From positions 186,001 to 250,000 of the forward strand of contig NZ_FNTV01000001.1 of assembly GCF_900105965.1 (NCBI RefSeq): a stretch of DNA of 64,000 nt. The letters run 5' to 3'. Position 1 is the stretch's first letter; each line of letters opens with the position of its first letter. Positions 1 to 9,739 of the stretch are shown piece after piece. Made by a program: the position numbers and the translations under genes. Under the pieces are notes generated by a model. It was not told the DNA's origin. It did not search any database and saw nothing but the letters and a program-made list of their open reading frames with translations. Source of the DNA: Arthrobacter alpinus. GTDB lineage: Bacteria; Actinomycetota; Actinomycetes; Actinomycetales; Micrococcaceae.

Positions 1-1809
1 GGGCCTTCGAAGGAAGTCCACGTTGAGGATTTCTTGTCTCGTTACTCAACGGCTGTGCGCCCTGGAGAACGAGTCTCATTCGGCACGTACTTCAATGCGT
101 TCCCTGCCAGCTACTGGCGTCGCTGGACAACCGTTGACAGTGTTCGCCTGTCAGTGGAGACATCCGGCACGGGCTCAGTCATTGTGTACAAGTCCAACGC
201 GCGAGGAGCTTTGCAACGCGTCGATTCGGTGCGGGTAGATGGCGATGCGGTCAGTAACTTTGACCTGACGCTGAAGCCCTTTGGTGACGGTGGATGGTAC
301 TGGTTCGATCTTGTTGCGGGATCATCACCGGTAGTGATGAGGTCCGCGGAGTGGCAGTCTGAAGGCGAAGCCAAGACGCCCGGTGCCATCACCCTTGAAA
401 TCACCACGCTGAACAAGACAGATTTCTGCATTAATAACTTGCGCCTGCTCGCCGAGAACCCTCAGGCGTTGGAACATGTCAAAGAACTAATCTTGGTGGA
501 TCAGGGAACCCAGAAGGTAGCCGACGCCGACGGATTTGATGAAGTTGCGAAAGCACTCGCGGGAAAACTGCGCATCATTGACCAAGACAACCTTGGTGGT
601 TCTGGCGGATTTGCCCGCGGAATGTACGAAGCCGTGGAAAACGGCAGCGACTACGCACTCCTGATGGATGACGACGTGGTGGTGGAACCCGAAAGCATCA
701 TTCGCTTGTTGACCTTCGCTGACCTGTGCAAGACGCCAACAATCGTTGGTGGGCACATGTTCGACCTGTACAACCGCACGGTCCTGCACACCTTTGGCGA
801 GATTGTGAACCCTTACTCGTTCCAGCCGGACCTGCCCAGCGACGAGATGACACTGGGACACGATTTCCTCAGTTCCAACCTGCGTCAAACCGGTTGGCTG
901 CACCGCCGCGCCGATGTTGACTACAACGGGTGGTGGATGTGCATGATTCCCACCAAAATCATCCGTGAAATCGGCCTGTCACTTCCTGTTTTCATCAAGT
1001 GGGACGATGCCGAGTATGGCTTGCGCGCCAAGGCTGCAGGATACCCGACAGTTTCCATGCCGGGTGCTGCCGTTTGGCACGTCTCCTGGATCGACAAGGA
1101 TGACCTCGTAGGTTGGCAGGCCTACTTCCATGCACGGAATCGCTTTATCGCAGCATTGATCCACAGCCCTTACGAGTTTGGCGGCAAGGTCGTTCGCCAG
1201 TCCTACTCGTACGACGTCAAGCATCTGGTGTCGATGCAGTACGGCACGGCACAAGGCCGCATTATGGCCCTGCGCGACTTGCTTGCCGGCCCGGACCAGC
1301 TCCACGGCCTGTTGCCGAGCAAACTACCTGAGATTCGTTCCATGATGAATGAATACTCAGACTCGCAGTTCTCCTCGGATCCCGATTCCTATCCCGCCCC
1401 GAAGATGGACAAGCCCCCGAAACATGGCCATGGTGTCCGCCCGCCGTCCTATGTTGGGTTGCTGCCCTGGGCTGCTAAGACAGTTGTCCGCCAGCTTTCC
1501 TCGCCGGTGGCTGACTCCAGCAAGGATAGGCCGCAGGCCAACGTTGCACACCAGGACAACCGCTGGTGGCGCATGTCACAGTTTGATTCGGCTGTGGTTT
1601 CCAATGCCGAGGGTACCGGTGCGTCTTGGTACAAGCGGGATCCCAAGCAACTGCGCAGGATGATGGCCGAAAGCGCCCAGCTCCATGCGGCACTGTTGAA
1701 GGACTGGCAAAAGCTCAGCATCCAATACAAAAAAGCACTGACAGAAATTACATCCATTGCAGCCTGGGAAAAGACTTTCGCGGCGCACAGTGAGCAGATC
1801 GAGAAATAA
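1..1809 (+). CDS. glfT2: Galactofuranosyltransferase GlfT2-like, 5' end outside window
   Basis: The frame is open from base 1, so the start lies upstream; 602 residues are visible, against about 640 in mycobacterial GlfT2. An N-terminal beta-rich domain precedes a GT2 domain with the metal-binding MDDD motif near base 667 and a WDDAEYG motif near base 1003, both typical of the bifunctional enzyme that polymerises galactan from UDP-galactofuranose on a lipid carrier at the inner membrane face. The gene ends 6 bases before the Wzm permease gene, which fits synthesis coupled to ABC export. A TTG at base 34 is unlikely to be the start because the sequence before it continues the conserved N-terminal domain. 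The family assignment is firm; the exact linkage made is inferred. Confidence 0.85.
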   Translation, partial: GPSKEVHVEDFLSRYSTAVRPGERVSFGTYFNAFPASYWRRWTTVDSVRLSVETSGTGSVIVYKSNARGALQRVDSVRVDGDAVSNFDLTLKPFGDGGWYWFDLVAGSSPVVMRSAEWQSEGEAKTPGAITLEITTLNKTDFCINNLRLLAENPQALEHVKELILVDQGTQKVADADGFDEVAKALAGKLRIIDQDNLGGSGGFARGMYEAVENGSDYALLMDDDVVVEPESIIRLLTFADLCKTPTIVGGHMFDLYNRTVLHTFGEIVNPYSFQPDLPSDEMTLGHDFLSSNLRQTGWLHRRADVDYNGWWMCMIPTKIIREIGLSLPVFIKWDDAEYGLRAKAAGYPTVSMPGAAVWHVSWIDKDDLVGWQAYFHARNRFIAALIHSPYEFGGKVVRQSYSYDVKHLVSMQYGTAQGRIMALRDLLAGPDQLHGLLPSKLPEIRSMMNEYSDSQFSSDPDSYPAPKMDKPPKHGHGVRPPSYVGLLPWAAKTVVRQLSSPVADSSKDRPQANVAHQDNRWWRMSQFDSAVVSNAEGTGASWYKRDPKQLRRMMAESAQLHAALLKDWQKLSIQYKKALTEITSIAAWEKTFAAHSEQIEK

Positions 1810-1815
1810 CCCCAG

Positions 1816-2694
1816 ATGACGCAAACGAACAGTGAGCTGGTCCGCCCCGGAGTTAGCGGCGGACTGGCAGACGTGGTGCGGGCTCGGTTCCTGTTAAGGC
1901 TTTTGGTCCGCAAGGAACTGAAAGTCCGTTATCGCGGATCTGTTTTGGGCTTGTTGTGGTCCTATGTAAAGCCCGGAGTTCAGTTCGTGGTTTTCTACGT
2001 AGCACTTGGCGTTTTCCTTGGTCTGGAACAAAGCCCGACGAACAGGGGTGGGCTGCCTAACTACGCCATTTACCTGTTTTCCGGCATTGTCCTCATCAAC
2101 TTTTTCACCGAGGCCCTGGGAAATGCATCCAGGTCGATTGTTGGAAATGGTGGGTTGATTAAGAAGATCTATTTGCCCCGACAACTTTTTCCGGTCGCAT
2201 CCGTATGGGTTTCGGCAGTGCATTTCTTCCCGCAACTAGTCATTTTGCTTGCTGCCTGTTTGTTCAGTGGCTGGCACCCGTCACTTCTTCAGTTGGCGGC
2301 TGCTGTGGCCGGCTTCATCATTGTGGCTCTTTTGGCCACGGGTCTGGGGCTGCTGTTCGGGGCGGCGAACGTTTATTTCCGTGATTCGGAGAACTTTGTC
2401 GACATGCTTTTGATGATCGCAACGTGGGCGTCCCCAGTCATGTACGCGTGGACAATGGTGCACGACAAACTTGGCGAAGCCTGGTTTACCGTCTACCAGC
2501 TAAACCCGATCACTATTGCTGTTGAAACTTTCCACTTTGCTTTCTGGCTCCCGACGACTGACGGTAGTGCCGGTATTCCGCCAAACTTGCTTTCCCTGTG
2601 GGTTCCGGTGGCACTAATTATTTCGGCAGGGATCCTGTTGTGGGGTCAGCTGACCTTCCGCAGGCTTGAAGGCCGATTCGCGCAGGAGCTTTAA
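1816..2694 (+). CDS. wzm: Polysaccharide ABC transporter permease (Wzm-like)
   Basis: This 292-residue protein has the ABC-2 polysaccharide exporter permease layout: a soluble N-terminus with the RKELKVRYRGSVLG-type interface segment, then about six membrane segments. It would form the membrane channel that exports lipid-linked polysaccharide, with the Wzt ATPase encoded immediately downstream. Position between a GlfT2-like polymerase and Wzt matches the galactan export module of mycobacteria and corynebacteria. The ATG start follows the upstream stop by 6 bases. Confidence 0.88.
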   Translation: MTQTNSELVRPGVSGGLADVVRARFLLRLLVRKELKVRYRGSVLGLLWSYVKPGVQFVVFYVALGVFLGLEQSPTNRGGLPNYAIYLFSGIVLINFFTEALGNASRSIVGNGGLIKKIYLPRQLFPVASVWVSAVHFFPQLVILLAACLFSGWHPSLLQLAAAVAGFIIVALLATGLGLLFGAANVYFRDSENFVDMLLMIATWASPVMYAWTMVHDKLGEAWFTVYQLNPITIAVETFHFAFWLPTTDGSAGIPPNLLSLWVPVALIISAGILLWGQLTFRRLEGRFAQEL

Positions 2695-2695
2695 G

Positions 2696-3424
2696 ATGAC
2701 TACGGCAATAGAAGTAAAAGGTATCAACAAGCAGTTCGTCTTGCGCCATTCACGTTCCATCAAGGAAGCCTTTGTTTGGTTGATCAAGGGCCGTAAAGGT
2801 GATCTGTCGGAGAAGTTTCATGCGCTCAAAGCGGTGGATCTTGACGTGAAACAAGGCGAGACCGTGGCGCTGCTGGGATTCAATGGTTCCGGAAAGTCGA
2901 CCCTTCTCAAGCACATCTCCGGTGTCATGATCCCAGACAGTGGCACAGTGCGTACGCGTGGCCGTGTCGCAGGCTTGATCGAGGTTGGTGCGGGCTTCCA
3001 TCAGGACCTCTCCGGACGAGACAATGTGTACCTCAACGGTGCCATTTTGGGTATGACCGAGGACCAGATCAACGAGCGCTTTCAGTCAATTGTTGATTTC
3101 GCCGAAATTGGCCAGTTCATCGATACCGAGGTGAAGTTCTATTCCTCGGGAATGTACCTGCGGCTGGCGTTTTCAGTGGCGGTTCACACAGATCCCGAAG
3201 TGTTCTTGGTTGACGAGATTCTTGCCGTTGGAGATGAACCGTTCCAGAAGAAATGCATCGCAAAAATTCAGGAATTGGCGGCGGAAGGGAAGACTCTGGT
3301 AGTAGTAAGTCACGACTTGGACCTGGTCTCGCGTATTTGTGCCCGAGGCGTCTTGTTGGATCACGGCGAAGTTAGATTTGATGGGCCAATCCATGATGCC
3401 GTCGCTAAGATGCGCGGCGAGTGA
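2696..3424 (+). CDS. wzt: Polysaccharide ABC transporter ATPase (Wzt-like)
   Basis: The 242-residue ABC ATPase has Walker A GFNGSGKST at residues 61-69, an SSGM signature near 150, Walker B VFLVDE at 169-174 and the switch histidine in SHD near 206. It lacks the C-terminal carbohydrate-binding domain of O-antigen Wzt, so the exporter is probably not gated by a terminal sugar cap. The ATG at 2696 directly follows the wzm stop; a frame 30 bases longer exists but lies inside wzm. The 3' end overlaps the next gene at a GTGA. Confidence 0.88.
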   Translation: MTTAIEVKGINKQFVLRHSRSIKEAFVWLIKGRKGDLSEKFHALKAVDLDVKQGETVALLGFNGSGKSTLLKHISGVMIPDSGTVRTRGRVAGLIEVGAGFHQDLSGRDNVYLNGAILGMTEDQINERFQSIVDFAEIGQFIDTEVKFYSSGMYLRLAFSVAVHTDPEVFLVDEILAVGDEPFQKKCIAKIQELAAEGKTLVVVSHDLDLVSRICARGVLLDHGEVRFDGPIHDAVAKMRGE

Positions 3425-5499
3425 GCCAGCAGGCCACACCGGTAGTGCACAACCAGCGCCTGGACATCCAAGGGCTGAGGACTTTGGCTGTCGGACTGGT
3501 CATCGCCTACCACCTGTACCCCGGGAAGCTGCCAGGCGGATTCGTCGGCGTTGACATCTTTCTGGTCATCTCCGGTTTTCTGATCGTGGGATCGCTGGTC
3601 CGTGAACTGGCGAAAACCGGAACGGTGGGCCTTGGCTCCTTCTATGCCCGACGCATCCGCCGCCTGCTGCCGGCAAGTACCGTAGTACTGCTTGCCGTTG
3701 TTGCAGCGACAATCGTCGTTTTGCCCCAGGGCCGCTGGCAGGAAGTTGCCCGTGATGTGGTGGCCTCTGCCCTGCAAATTCAAAACTGGAATCAGGCCTT
3801 CGGATCTGCCAGCTATGAATCTGCAGGTGCCCTGGTCTCACCTGTCCAGCATTTCTGGTCGTTGGCGGTGGAGGAGCAGTTCTATCTGGTTATTCCCCTG
3901 TTGCTGGTGCTGGCCGTTGCAGGAGGGCGTTGGCTAAAGCTGGGGGCTAGGACGGCGAGTCTCTGGTTCTTGGTTGTGCTGTCCATCGCGTCGCTCATTC
4001 ACTCCGTGGTCTTCTCCCTTCAGAGTCATGACATCGCCTATTTCGCCACAACCACCAGAATGTGGGAGCTGGGCCTAGGCGGAATCCTTGCACTGGTGCT
4101 GCCCGCGATCACGCTCAGTCCCATCCTCCGTTTTGTTGCAGGATGGTCAGGTGTGGCCATGATTCTTGTGAGTGCCATCGTTTTTCAGACCACAATGGCT
4201 TTTCCTGGCTTTATTGCCCTTGTGCCGGTTGTGGGCACCATCTTGATCATTGTTGCCGGTTCGCCGTCAGGCTCACGCCGGCCGGCGGGACGTCTGGGGC
4301 TGTCACATTGCCTCAGCTTGCGACCCGTCACCTATTTGGGTGACATCTCCTATTCGTTGTATCTGTGGCACTGGCCCGTCATTGTGTTCTACATCTTGAT
4401 ACAAGGACATGAACCGGGCCTTGCCGGCGGCGCTGTGATACTGGCCCTAAGTCTTTTGTTGGCGTCGCTGTCCTACCACCAGATTGAGCAGCGTTTCAGG
4501 TCTGCCAAGCCAGCGCCCCCGAGAGCACGGAGTTGGTCCCGCCCAACTGCCCGCAATCGCTCGGCATACGCCCTTGCAAGTGGCTTGGTCATCGTCAGCT
4601 GTGTTGCTGCTGCGGGGCCCTGGGCCGTCGTTCAAATCAAATCGCTTCAGGCCTCTGCCGCTGAGGGGTCACCAGACTACCCGGGCGCCATGGCCTTCGA
4701 CCGGGAACAGCCGGCACACGTGCCAGATGGGCTTCCCATCAGCCCTGATCCTGCCGTGGCCGGCAAGGACGTCCCACTGACGTTCATGGACGGCTGCGGC
4801 AGCTACGACCCAGGCAAGTTCACCGACGCGCAGTGTTGGTACGGCAACCCGGCCGGAGACAAGAGAATTGTCCTTGTCGGTGACTCGCACGCCGGCCAAT
4901 ACATAGACCCGCTTGCCTCAATTGCAAACAAACACCGATGGCAGGTTCGAGCCCTGGTGCGCAATGGCTGCCCATTTTCGGCGGCACCCCCGGCAAGCGC
5001 CACCACCACCTACACAAATTGTTCAGACCAAAACAAGGTCACGCTCAAGAAAATCCTTGCCATGAAGCCTGAAAGGGTTGTTGTCGCGGGAATGGCGCCG
5101 GAGGGCTACCGGAAAGCCCTTGAATGGGGATGGCCCAGCGATTCTGCGTTGGTTGACGGTTACGTCGAGATGCTCAGGCCCATGATGGACGCAGGCATCC
5201 AGGTGAGCGTCGTGGCAGACACGCCGTACCCGGCAGTGTCTGTGCCTGACTGTGTGGCGAAAAAGGGGCCCTCCTCGGATGACTGCCAGACACGAAGAAA
5301 TCCCACCGTTGACCCGCTGCGGGCTGCGGCCGAAAAAGTTGGATCAGTTCAAGTGATCGATTTCAACGGGTACCTCTGCAGGAACGACGCCTGTCCACCG
5401 GTGATCGGAAACGTCCTGGTTTTCAGGGACAACCACTTGACCACAACATTTGCAAAGACCCTTGAGACGCCGTTACAGGCCGCACTGCACCTGGATTAG
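3421..5499 (+). CDS. Acyltransferase-3/SGNH-hydrolase fusion, polysaccharide O-acyltransferase
   Basis: This 692-residue OafA/YrhL-type protein has an N-terminal acyltransferase-3 domain of about ten membrane segments, opening with the LDIQGLRTLAV motif, then a periplasm-facing SGNH domain. The SGNH nucleophile block VGDSHAGQ lies near residue 484 and the FRDNHL block carrying the catalytic Asp and His near 670. Proteins of this build transfer acetyl or other acyl groups to surface glycans. The GTG start overlaps the wzt stop (GTGA), so it is translationally coupled to the exporter. The acceptor is unknown. A homologue with the same architecture lies at 40149-42254. Confidence 0.85.
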   Translation: MSQQATPVVHNQRLDIQGLRTLAVGLVIAYHLYPGKLPGGFVGVDIFLVISGFLIVGSLVRELAKTGTVGLGSFYARRIRRLLPASTVVLLAVVAATIVVLPQGRWQEVARDVVASALQIQNWNQAFGSASYESAGALVSPVQHFWSLAVEEQFYLVIPLLLVLAVAGGRWLKLGARTASLWFLVVLSIASLIHSVVFSLQSHDIAYFATTTRMWELGLGGILALVLPAITLSPILRFVAGWSGVAMILVSAIVFQTTMAFPGFIALVPVVGTILIIVAGSPSGSRRPAGRLGLSHCLSLRPVTYLGDISYSLYLWHWPVIVFYILIQGHEPGLAGGAVILALSLLLASLSYHQIEQRFRSAKPAPPRARSWSRPTARNRSAYALASGLVIVSCVAAAGPWAVVQIKSLQASAAEGSPDYPGAMAFDREQPAHVPDGLPISPDPAVAGKDVPLTFMDGCGSYDPGKFTDAQCWYGNPAGDKRIVLVGDSHAGQYIDPLASIANKHRWQVRALVRNGCPFSAAPPASATTTYTNCSDQNKVTLKKILAMKPERVVVAGMAPEGYRKALEWGWPSDSALVDGYVEMLRPMMDAGIQVSVVADTPYPAVSVPDCVAKKGPSSDDCQTRRNPTVDPLRAAAEKVGSVQVIDFNGYLCRNDACPPVIGNVLVFRDNHLTTTFAKTLETPLQAALHLD

Positions 5500-5575
5500 C
5501 AGTCGCCGGAACAGCGAATGGACTTGTGAATCCGCCTTGGACGCTGTTGCCAGCGGATCAGCAACATAAAGAGAT

Positions 5576-5581
5576 TAGGCT
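5576..5581 (+). promoter_or_regulatory. Candidate -10 element, leaderless start of the wbpA-like gene
   Basis: TAGGCT lies exactly 6 nt before the GTG start at 5588, the spacing expected when transcription begins on the start codon. No Shine-Dalgarno sequence precedes the GTG. It would be the first promoter after the exporter module. Confidence 0.5.
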
Positions 5582-5587
5582 AAACAC

Positions 5588-6877
5588 GTGAAGATCGCAG
5601 TTATTGCACTCGGCAAGATCGGCCTGCCACTGGCTGTCCAATTTGCTTCAAAGGGCCACGAAGTGGTTGGCGTCGACGTCAACAAGGCCGTCGTGGACCT
5701 GGTGAATGCGGGAACGGAGCCGTTCCCGGGAGAGTCCCATTTGCAGGAAAAGCTCTCCGAACTGGTACCTGCAGGCAAATTACGTGCGACGACGGACTAC
5801 GCCGACGCTGTGCCCGGCGCTGACGCCGTGGTCCTGGTGGTGCCGCTGTTCGTGGACAAGGACGCCAACCCGGACTTCGGGTGGATGGACACGGCAACTG
5901 CCGAACTCGCCGCCCACCTGACCCCCAACACACTCGTTGCCTACGAAACCACTTTGCCTGTTGGCACCACCCGCACCCGCTGGAAGCCGGCATTGGAAGC
6001 AGGCTCCGGGCTGGTTGAAGGTAAGGACTTCCATCTGGTCTTCTCACCGGAGCGGGTGCTGACCGGTCGTGTGTTTGAAGATTTGCGCAAGTACCCCAAG
6101 CTGGTGGGTGGCCTTTCCGCGGCTGGCGCCGCCAAGGCCGTTGAATTCTACGAGGCTGTGCTGGACTTTGACGAGCGGCCAGATCTGCTGCGCGGCAACG
6201 GCGTTTGGGACCTTGGCTCAGCCGAGGCGTCCGAGCTGGCCAAGCTCGCGGAAACCACGTACCGAGACGTCAACATCGGCCTAGCCAACCAATTTGCAAG
6301 GTTCGCAGCCAAGACAGGCATTGATATTTATCAAGTCATCGATGCGTCCAACTCCCAGCCATACAGCCACATCCACCAGCCCGGCATTGCCGTTGGTGGG
6401 CACTGCATCCCCGTCTACCCTCGCCTGTACCTCTGGAATGACCCGGAGGCAACAGTGGTTCGTGCAGCTCGGGCAGCAAACGCCGACATGCCCGATTACA
6501 CCATTGGCCTGTTGGAGGGTGCCTACGGTGATTTGACTGGGGCACGCGTGGTTGTCCTTGGCGCGGCCTACCGTGGAGGTGTGAAGGAGACAGCCTTCTC
6601 CGGCGTGTTCGACGCGGTGGAGTCCATCAACCGTCGCGGCGGGACTGCGATGGTTCATGACCCCATGTACACGGATGCTGAGCTAACCAAGCTCGGTTTC
6701 CTTCCCTACCACTTGGGTGAAGAAGTTGACGCGGCCGTTGTGCAGGCAGACCATGCCGAATATCGCGAACTGGCACCGGCAGATTTGCCCGGCGTGAAGG
6801 CATTTATCGATGGCCGGCGAGTCAGCTCAGTCGAGAAGTGGGACGGCGTCACCTACCGTGTCATTGGCAGGGCGTAA
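5588..6877 (+). CDS. wbpA: UDP-N-acetylhexosamine 6-dehydrogenase (WbpA/WecC family)
   Basis: This 429-residue nucleotide-sugar dehydrogenase has an N-terminal Rossmann fold (IALGKIGLPLA, residues 6-16), a central dimerisation domain and the catalytic cysteine in GGHCIP at residue 273. It should oxidise C6 of a UDP-N-acetylhexosamine to the uronic acid with two NAD+. Sequence alone does not separate the GlcNAc enzyme (WbpA) from the ManNAc enzyme (WecC). The WbpD, WbpE, WbpB and WbpI homologues nearby favour UDP-GlcNAc as substrate, in the UDP-ManNAc3NAcA pathway. The GTG start appears leaderless. Confidence 0.82.
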   Translation: MKIAVIALGKIGLPLAVQFASKGHEVVGVDVNKAVVDLVNAGTEPFPGESHLQEKLSELVPAGKLRATTDYADAVPGADAVVLVVPLFVDKDANPDFGWMDTATAELAAHLTPNTLVAYETTLPVGTTRTRWKPALEAGSGLVEGKDFHLVFSPERVLTGRVFEDLRKYPKLVGGLSAAGAAKAVEFYEAVLDFDERPDLLRGNGVWDLGSAEASELAKLAETTYRDVNIGLANQFARFAAKTGIDIYQVIDASNSQPYSHIHQPGIAVGGHCIPVYPRLYLWNDPEATVVRAARAANADMPDYTIGLLEGAYGDLTGARVVVLGAAYRGGVKETAFSGVFDAVESINRRGGTAMVHDPMYTDAELTKLGFLPYHLGEEVDAAVVQADHAEYRELAPADLPGVKAFIDGRRVSSVEKWDGVTYRVIGRA

Positions 6878-6884
6878 CTAGAAC

Positions 6885-7988
6885 GTGCGTGTTCTCGTCC
6901 TCACCACCTGGTTTCCGGACACTGGGAACCAAGCCACGGCGCCCTTCAATCTCAAACATGTTCAGGCCATTGCACGTGGTCATGATGTGCGCGTGGTTCA
7001 CGTTCGTCTGGGTGGCACAGGTGCCGTTGTTTTAGAGAACTATGGCGGTGTCCCCGTCACCCGGATTCCACTGTCCCCCCTCAGGCCCTTGGGGTATCCC
7101 GCTTTGGCGCGCCACGTATGGGCGGCGTTGAAAGAGGCAGACGTGCTGCACACCATGGCTTTCACTTCTGCCGTCATTGCAGCCCCTCTCCACGCATTCA
7201 GGCGGACACCCTGGGTGCACACGGAACACTGGAGCGGAATGGCCAATCCCGCCAGCGTCTCCAAGGTGTGGGTAGCGTTTTCCTGGCTGAGATATGTCCT
7301 GAAACTGCCCAATGCGGTTACTGCCGTGAGTACCGCCCAAGCCCGGCAACTTGGCCGGTTTGCGCGAGGTGGGCGGGTGGACGTGATTCCCAATGTGGTT
7401 GCAGTGAGCAAGGAAACCGCCGGCCGGACGGGGCCGGCAGAAGGTGCCACGCGATTGATAAGTGTGGGCGGGCTCGTTGCCGGCAAACGACCGATACTGG
7501 CTGTCCAGACACTGGCGCTTCTTCGCAAGGACGGAATTGACGCTTCGTTGACCTGGGTGGGCGACGGACCGCTCCGGGCAAACATGATGGCGGCTGCGGC
7601 TGCGGCCGGTGTTGCTGACCATTTATCTGTGACAGGGCTGGTAGAGCCTCAGCGGGTGCAGCAGGAACTCCGCAAGGCAGACGTCTTTTTTTTGCCCACG
7701 AGACATGAAACGTTTTGTGTCGCCGCCGCCGAGGCTGTTGCGGCAGGTCTGCCCGCAGTCGTTACCGACCTGTCGGCTGTCAGGGATTTTCTGACTGAGG
7801 AGAACAGTGTTCTGGTCGCCGGTGACGGTGCACAGGACTTTGCCTCCGGCGTCGAACTGGCGCTGCGGAGGTTTGTTGATGTGTCTGGGGACACCATCGC
7901 CGGCACCATCCCGCCTGCGTTCACGCCACTTCTGGTTATGGAAGAATTCACTAGAGCCTATGCCCGCGCGGGGGCGTCTTCACCGTGA
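6885..7988 (+). CDS. Glycosyltransferase family 4
   Basis: This 367-residue GT-B enzyme has an N-terminal acceptor domain (VLTTWFPDTGNQ) and a C-terminal nucleotide-sugar domain with the family-4 E-x7-E region (RHETFCVAAAEAVAAG, about residues 270-285). It presumably adds one sugar of the repeat unit on the cytosolic face. The GTG start lies 7 bases after the dehydrogenase stop. Donor and linkage cannot be read from the sequence. Confidence 0.8.
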   Translation: MRVLVLTTWFPDTGNQATAPFNLKHVQAIARGHDVRVVHVRLGGTGAVVLENYGGVPVTRIPLSPLRPLGYPALARHVWAALKEADVLHTMAFTSAVIAAPLHAFRRTPWVHTEHWSGMANPASVSKVWVAFSWLRYVLKLPNAVTAVSTAQARQLGRFARGGRVDVIPNVVAVSKETAGRTGPAEGATRLISVGGLVAGKRPILAVQTLALLRKDGIDASLTWVGDGPLRANMMAAAAAAGVADHLSVTGLVEPQRVQQELRKADVFFLPTRHETFCVAAAEAVAAGLPAVVTDLSAVRDFLTEENSVLVAGDGAQDFASGVELALRRFVDVSGDTIAGTIPPAFTPLLVMEEFTRAYARAGASSP

Positions 7989-8052
7989 CCGGAATAGTGG
8001 AAAACCAGCCCGTAAAAGATGGATCCAGTGCGCAGCGAGAGGAAAGCACCGC

Positions 8053-8649
8053 ATGATTTATGTAGCACCCAACGCGGATGTAGCCGAGCAGGCCAGTCTC
8101 GGCGAGGGCACAAAGGTGTGGCATCTCGCCCAGGTCCGTGAGGACGCCGTGCTTGGCGAGAACTGCATTGTAGGCAGGGGAGCGTATGTGGGTCCGGGCG
8201 TGAACATAGGTAAAAACACCAAGATCCAAAACTACGCCCTGGTCTATGAACCTGCAGTGTTGGGCAAGGGCGTGTTCATCGGACCCGCGGTGGTCCTCAC
8301 CAATGACACCTATCCCCGTTCCGTGAGTCCTGACGGAACGTTGAAAAGCGCTCACGACTGGACTCCGGTTGGCGTCACGATTGAGGACGGAGCATCCATC
8401 GGTGCCCGCGCAGTCTGTGTAGCCCCACTGACCATTGGCCGGTGGGCAACCATCGCTGCCGGTTCCGTAGTAACCCGCGACGTCCCCGCCTTCGCCTTGA
8501 TGGCAGGCGTTCCGGCGCGGAGGCTGGGCTGGGTGGGCAAGGCCGGCTTCCCCCTGAAAGCCGAAGGCTGTTTCTGGGTGTGCCCGGAAACCGGTGCCAA
8601 GTATGTTGAAGATCTAAACTCCCTGAAAGAGGCTGAGGACAGCGCATGA
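8053..8649 (+). CDS. wbpD: UDP-sugar 3-N-acetyltransferase (WbpD family)
   Basis: The 198-residue left-handed beta-helix acyltransferase is built of hexapeptide repeats (GEGTKVW, GENCIVG, GPGVNIG, GKNTKIQ), like WbpD (about 190 residues). WbpD acetylates the 3-amino group of UDP-GlcNAc(3NH2)A using acetyl-CoA. The ATG at 8053 follows a purine-rich GAGAGGAAA; a frame opening much further upstream would overlap the preceding glycosyltransferase. The 3' end overlaps the aminotransferase gene by 4 bases. Confidence 0.85.
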   Translation: MIYVAPNADVAEQASLGEGTKVWHLAQVREDAVLGENCIVGRGAYVGPGVNIGKNTKIQNYALVYEPAVLGKGVFIGPAVVLTNDTYPRSVSPDGTLKSAHDWTPVGVTIEDGASIGARAVCVAPLTIGRWATIAAGSVVTRDVPAFALMAGVPARRLGWVGKAGFPLKAEGCFWVCPETGAKYVEDLNSLKEAEDSA

Positions 8650-9737
8650 GCCAGGACTTTATTCCGGCAGCAAAACCCATCATTGGTGACCAAGAGCGTG
8701 CAGCCGTTGATGCTGTTATGGCCTCAGGCATGTTGGCACAGGGCCAGCAGGTCGCCAGCTTTGAAAGTGAGTTCTCAGATGTCCTCCTCGACGGGCGTGC
8801 AAGCGTTGCCGTCAACTCGGGCACTTCAGGCTTGCACCTTGGGCTGCTGGCCTGTGGCATTGGTGTCGGGGATGAAGTCATTGTTCCGTCATTCACCTTT
8901 GCCGCAACAGGCAACGCGGTTGCACTCACTGGGGCCACCCCGGTGTTTGCAGACATCGAACTGGACTATTATGCCCTGGACGTGGCCCATGTTGAGTCCC
9001 TGATAACGGACAAGACCAAGGGCATCATGCCCGTGCACCTGTACGGCCACCCTTTCGCTGCCGAGGCATTCGCCGCCTTGGCCAACAAACACGGCATTGA
9101 CCTGTATGAGGACGCCGCCCAAGCCCACGGTGCTGCCTTAAACGGCAAAAAAGTGGGCACCTTCGGCAAGTTCGGCATGTTCAGCCTGTACCCCACGAAG
9201 AACATGACCTCTGGAGAGGGTGGCATGGTTTCGACGTCGGACGCCGCTGTTGAGCGAAACCTGCGCTTGCTGCGCAACCAAGGCATGGAAACCCAGTACC
9301 AAAACGAGCTTGTGGGTTTCAACAACCGCATGACTGACCTGCATGCCACCATCGGCAGGGTCCAGCTGACCAAGGTGATGGGCTGGACCAGGCAACGCCA
9401 AGACAATGCTGCGTTCCTGAGCGCAAACCTTGAGGGTGTGGGAACGCCCAGGGTTGCCCAGGGAGCCGAGCACGTCTACCACCAATACACCATTCGTGTC
9501 CCGCAAGGCCGCGACGAGATGCACGCGCGTCTTCGGTCTGAATTCAATATTGGTTCCGGCGTGTACTACCCGGTACCCAACCACCGGCTGCCTTCCTTCA
9601 ACCGCACGGAAGACCTGCCCAACACGGAGATCGCGGCCAAGGAAGTCCTATCCCTGCCTGTTCATCCTTCATTGACCCAGGACGACCTTGAACGCATAGT
9701 CACGGCCGTGAACACTATTGTGAAGGCGGGTGCCTGA
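8646..9737 (+). CDS. wbpE: PLP-dependent sugar aminotransferase (DegT/WbpE family)
   Basis: This 363-residue DegT/DnrJ/EryC1/StrS aminotransferase has its PLP-binding lysine at residue 185 in YPTKNMTSGEGG, and the NSGTSGLHL cofactor loop near residue 60. WbpE transfers an amino group from glutamate to C3 of the 3-keto UDP-uronic acid produced by WbpB. Its ATG lies in an ATGA overlap with the wbpD-like gene, and the wbpB-like gene starts 2 bases after its stop, a tight three-gene unit matching the pathway order. Confidence 0.87.
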   Translation: MSQDFIPAAKPIIGDQERAAVDAVMASGMLAQGQQVASFESEFSDVLLDGRASVAVNSGTSGLHLGLLACGIGVGDEVIVPSFTFAATGNAVALTGATPVFADIELDYYALDVAHVESLITDKTKGIMPVHLYGHPFAAEAFAALANKHGIDLYEDAAQAHGAALNGKKVGTFGKFGMFSLYPTKNMTSGEGGMVSTSDAAVERNLRLLRNQGMETQYQNELVGFNNRMTDLHATIGRVQLTKVMGWTRQRQDNAAFLSANLEGVGTPRVAQGAEHVYHQYTIRVPQGRDEMHARLRSEFNIGSGVYYPVPNHRLPSFNRTEDLPNTEIAAKEVLSLPVHPSLTQDDLERIVTAVNTIVKAGA

Positions 9738-9739
9738 TC

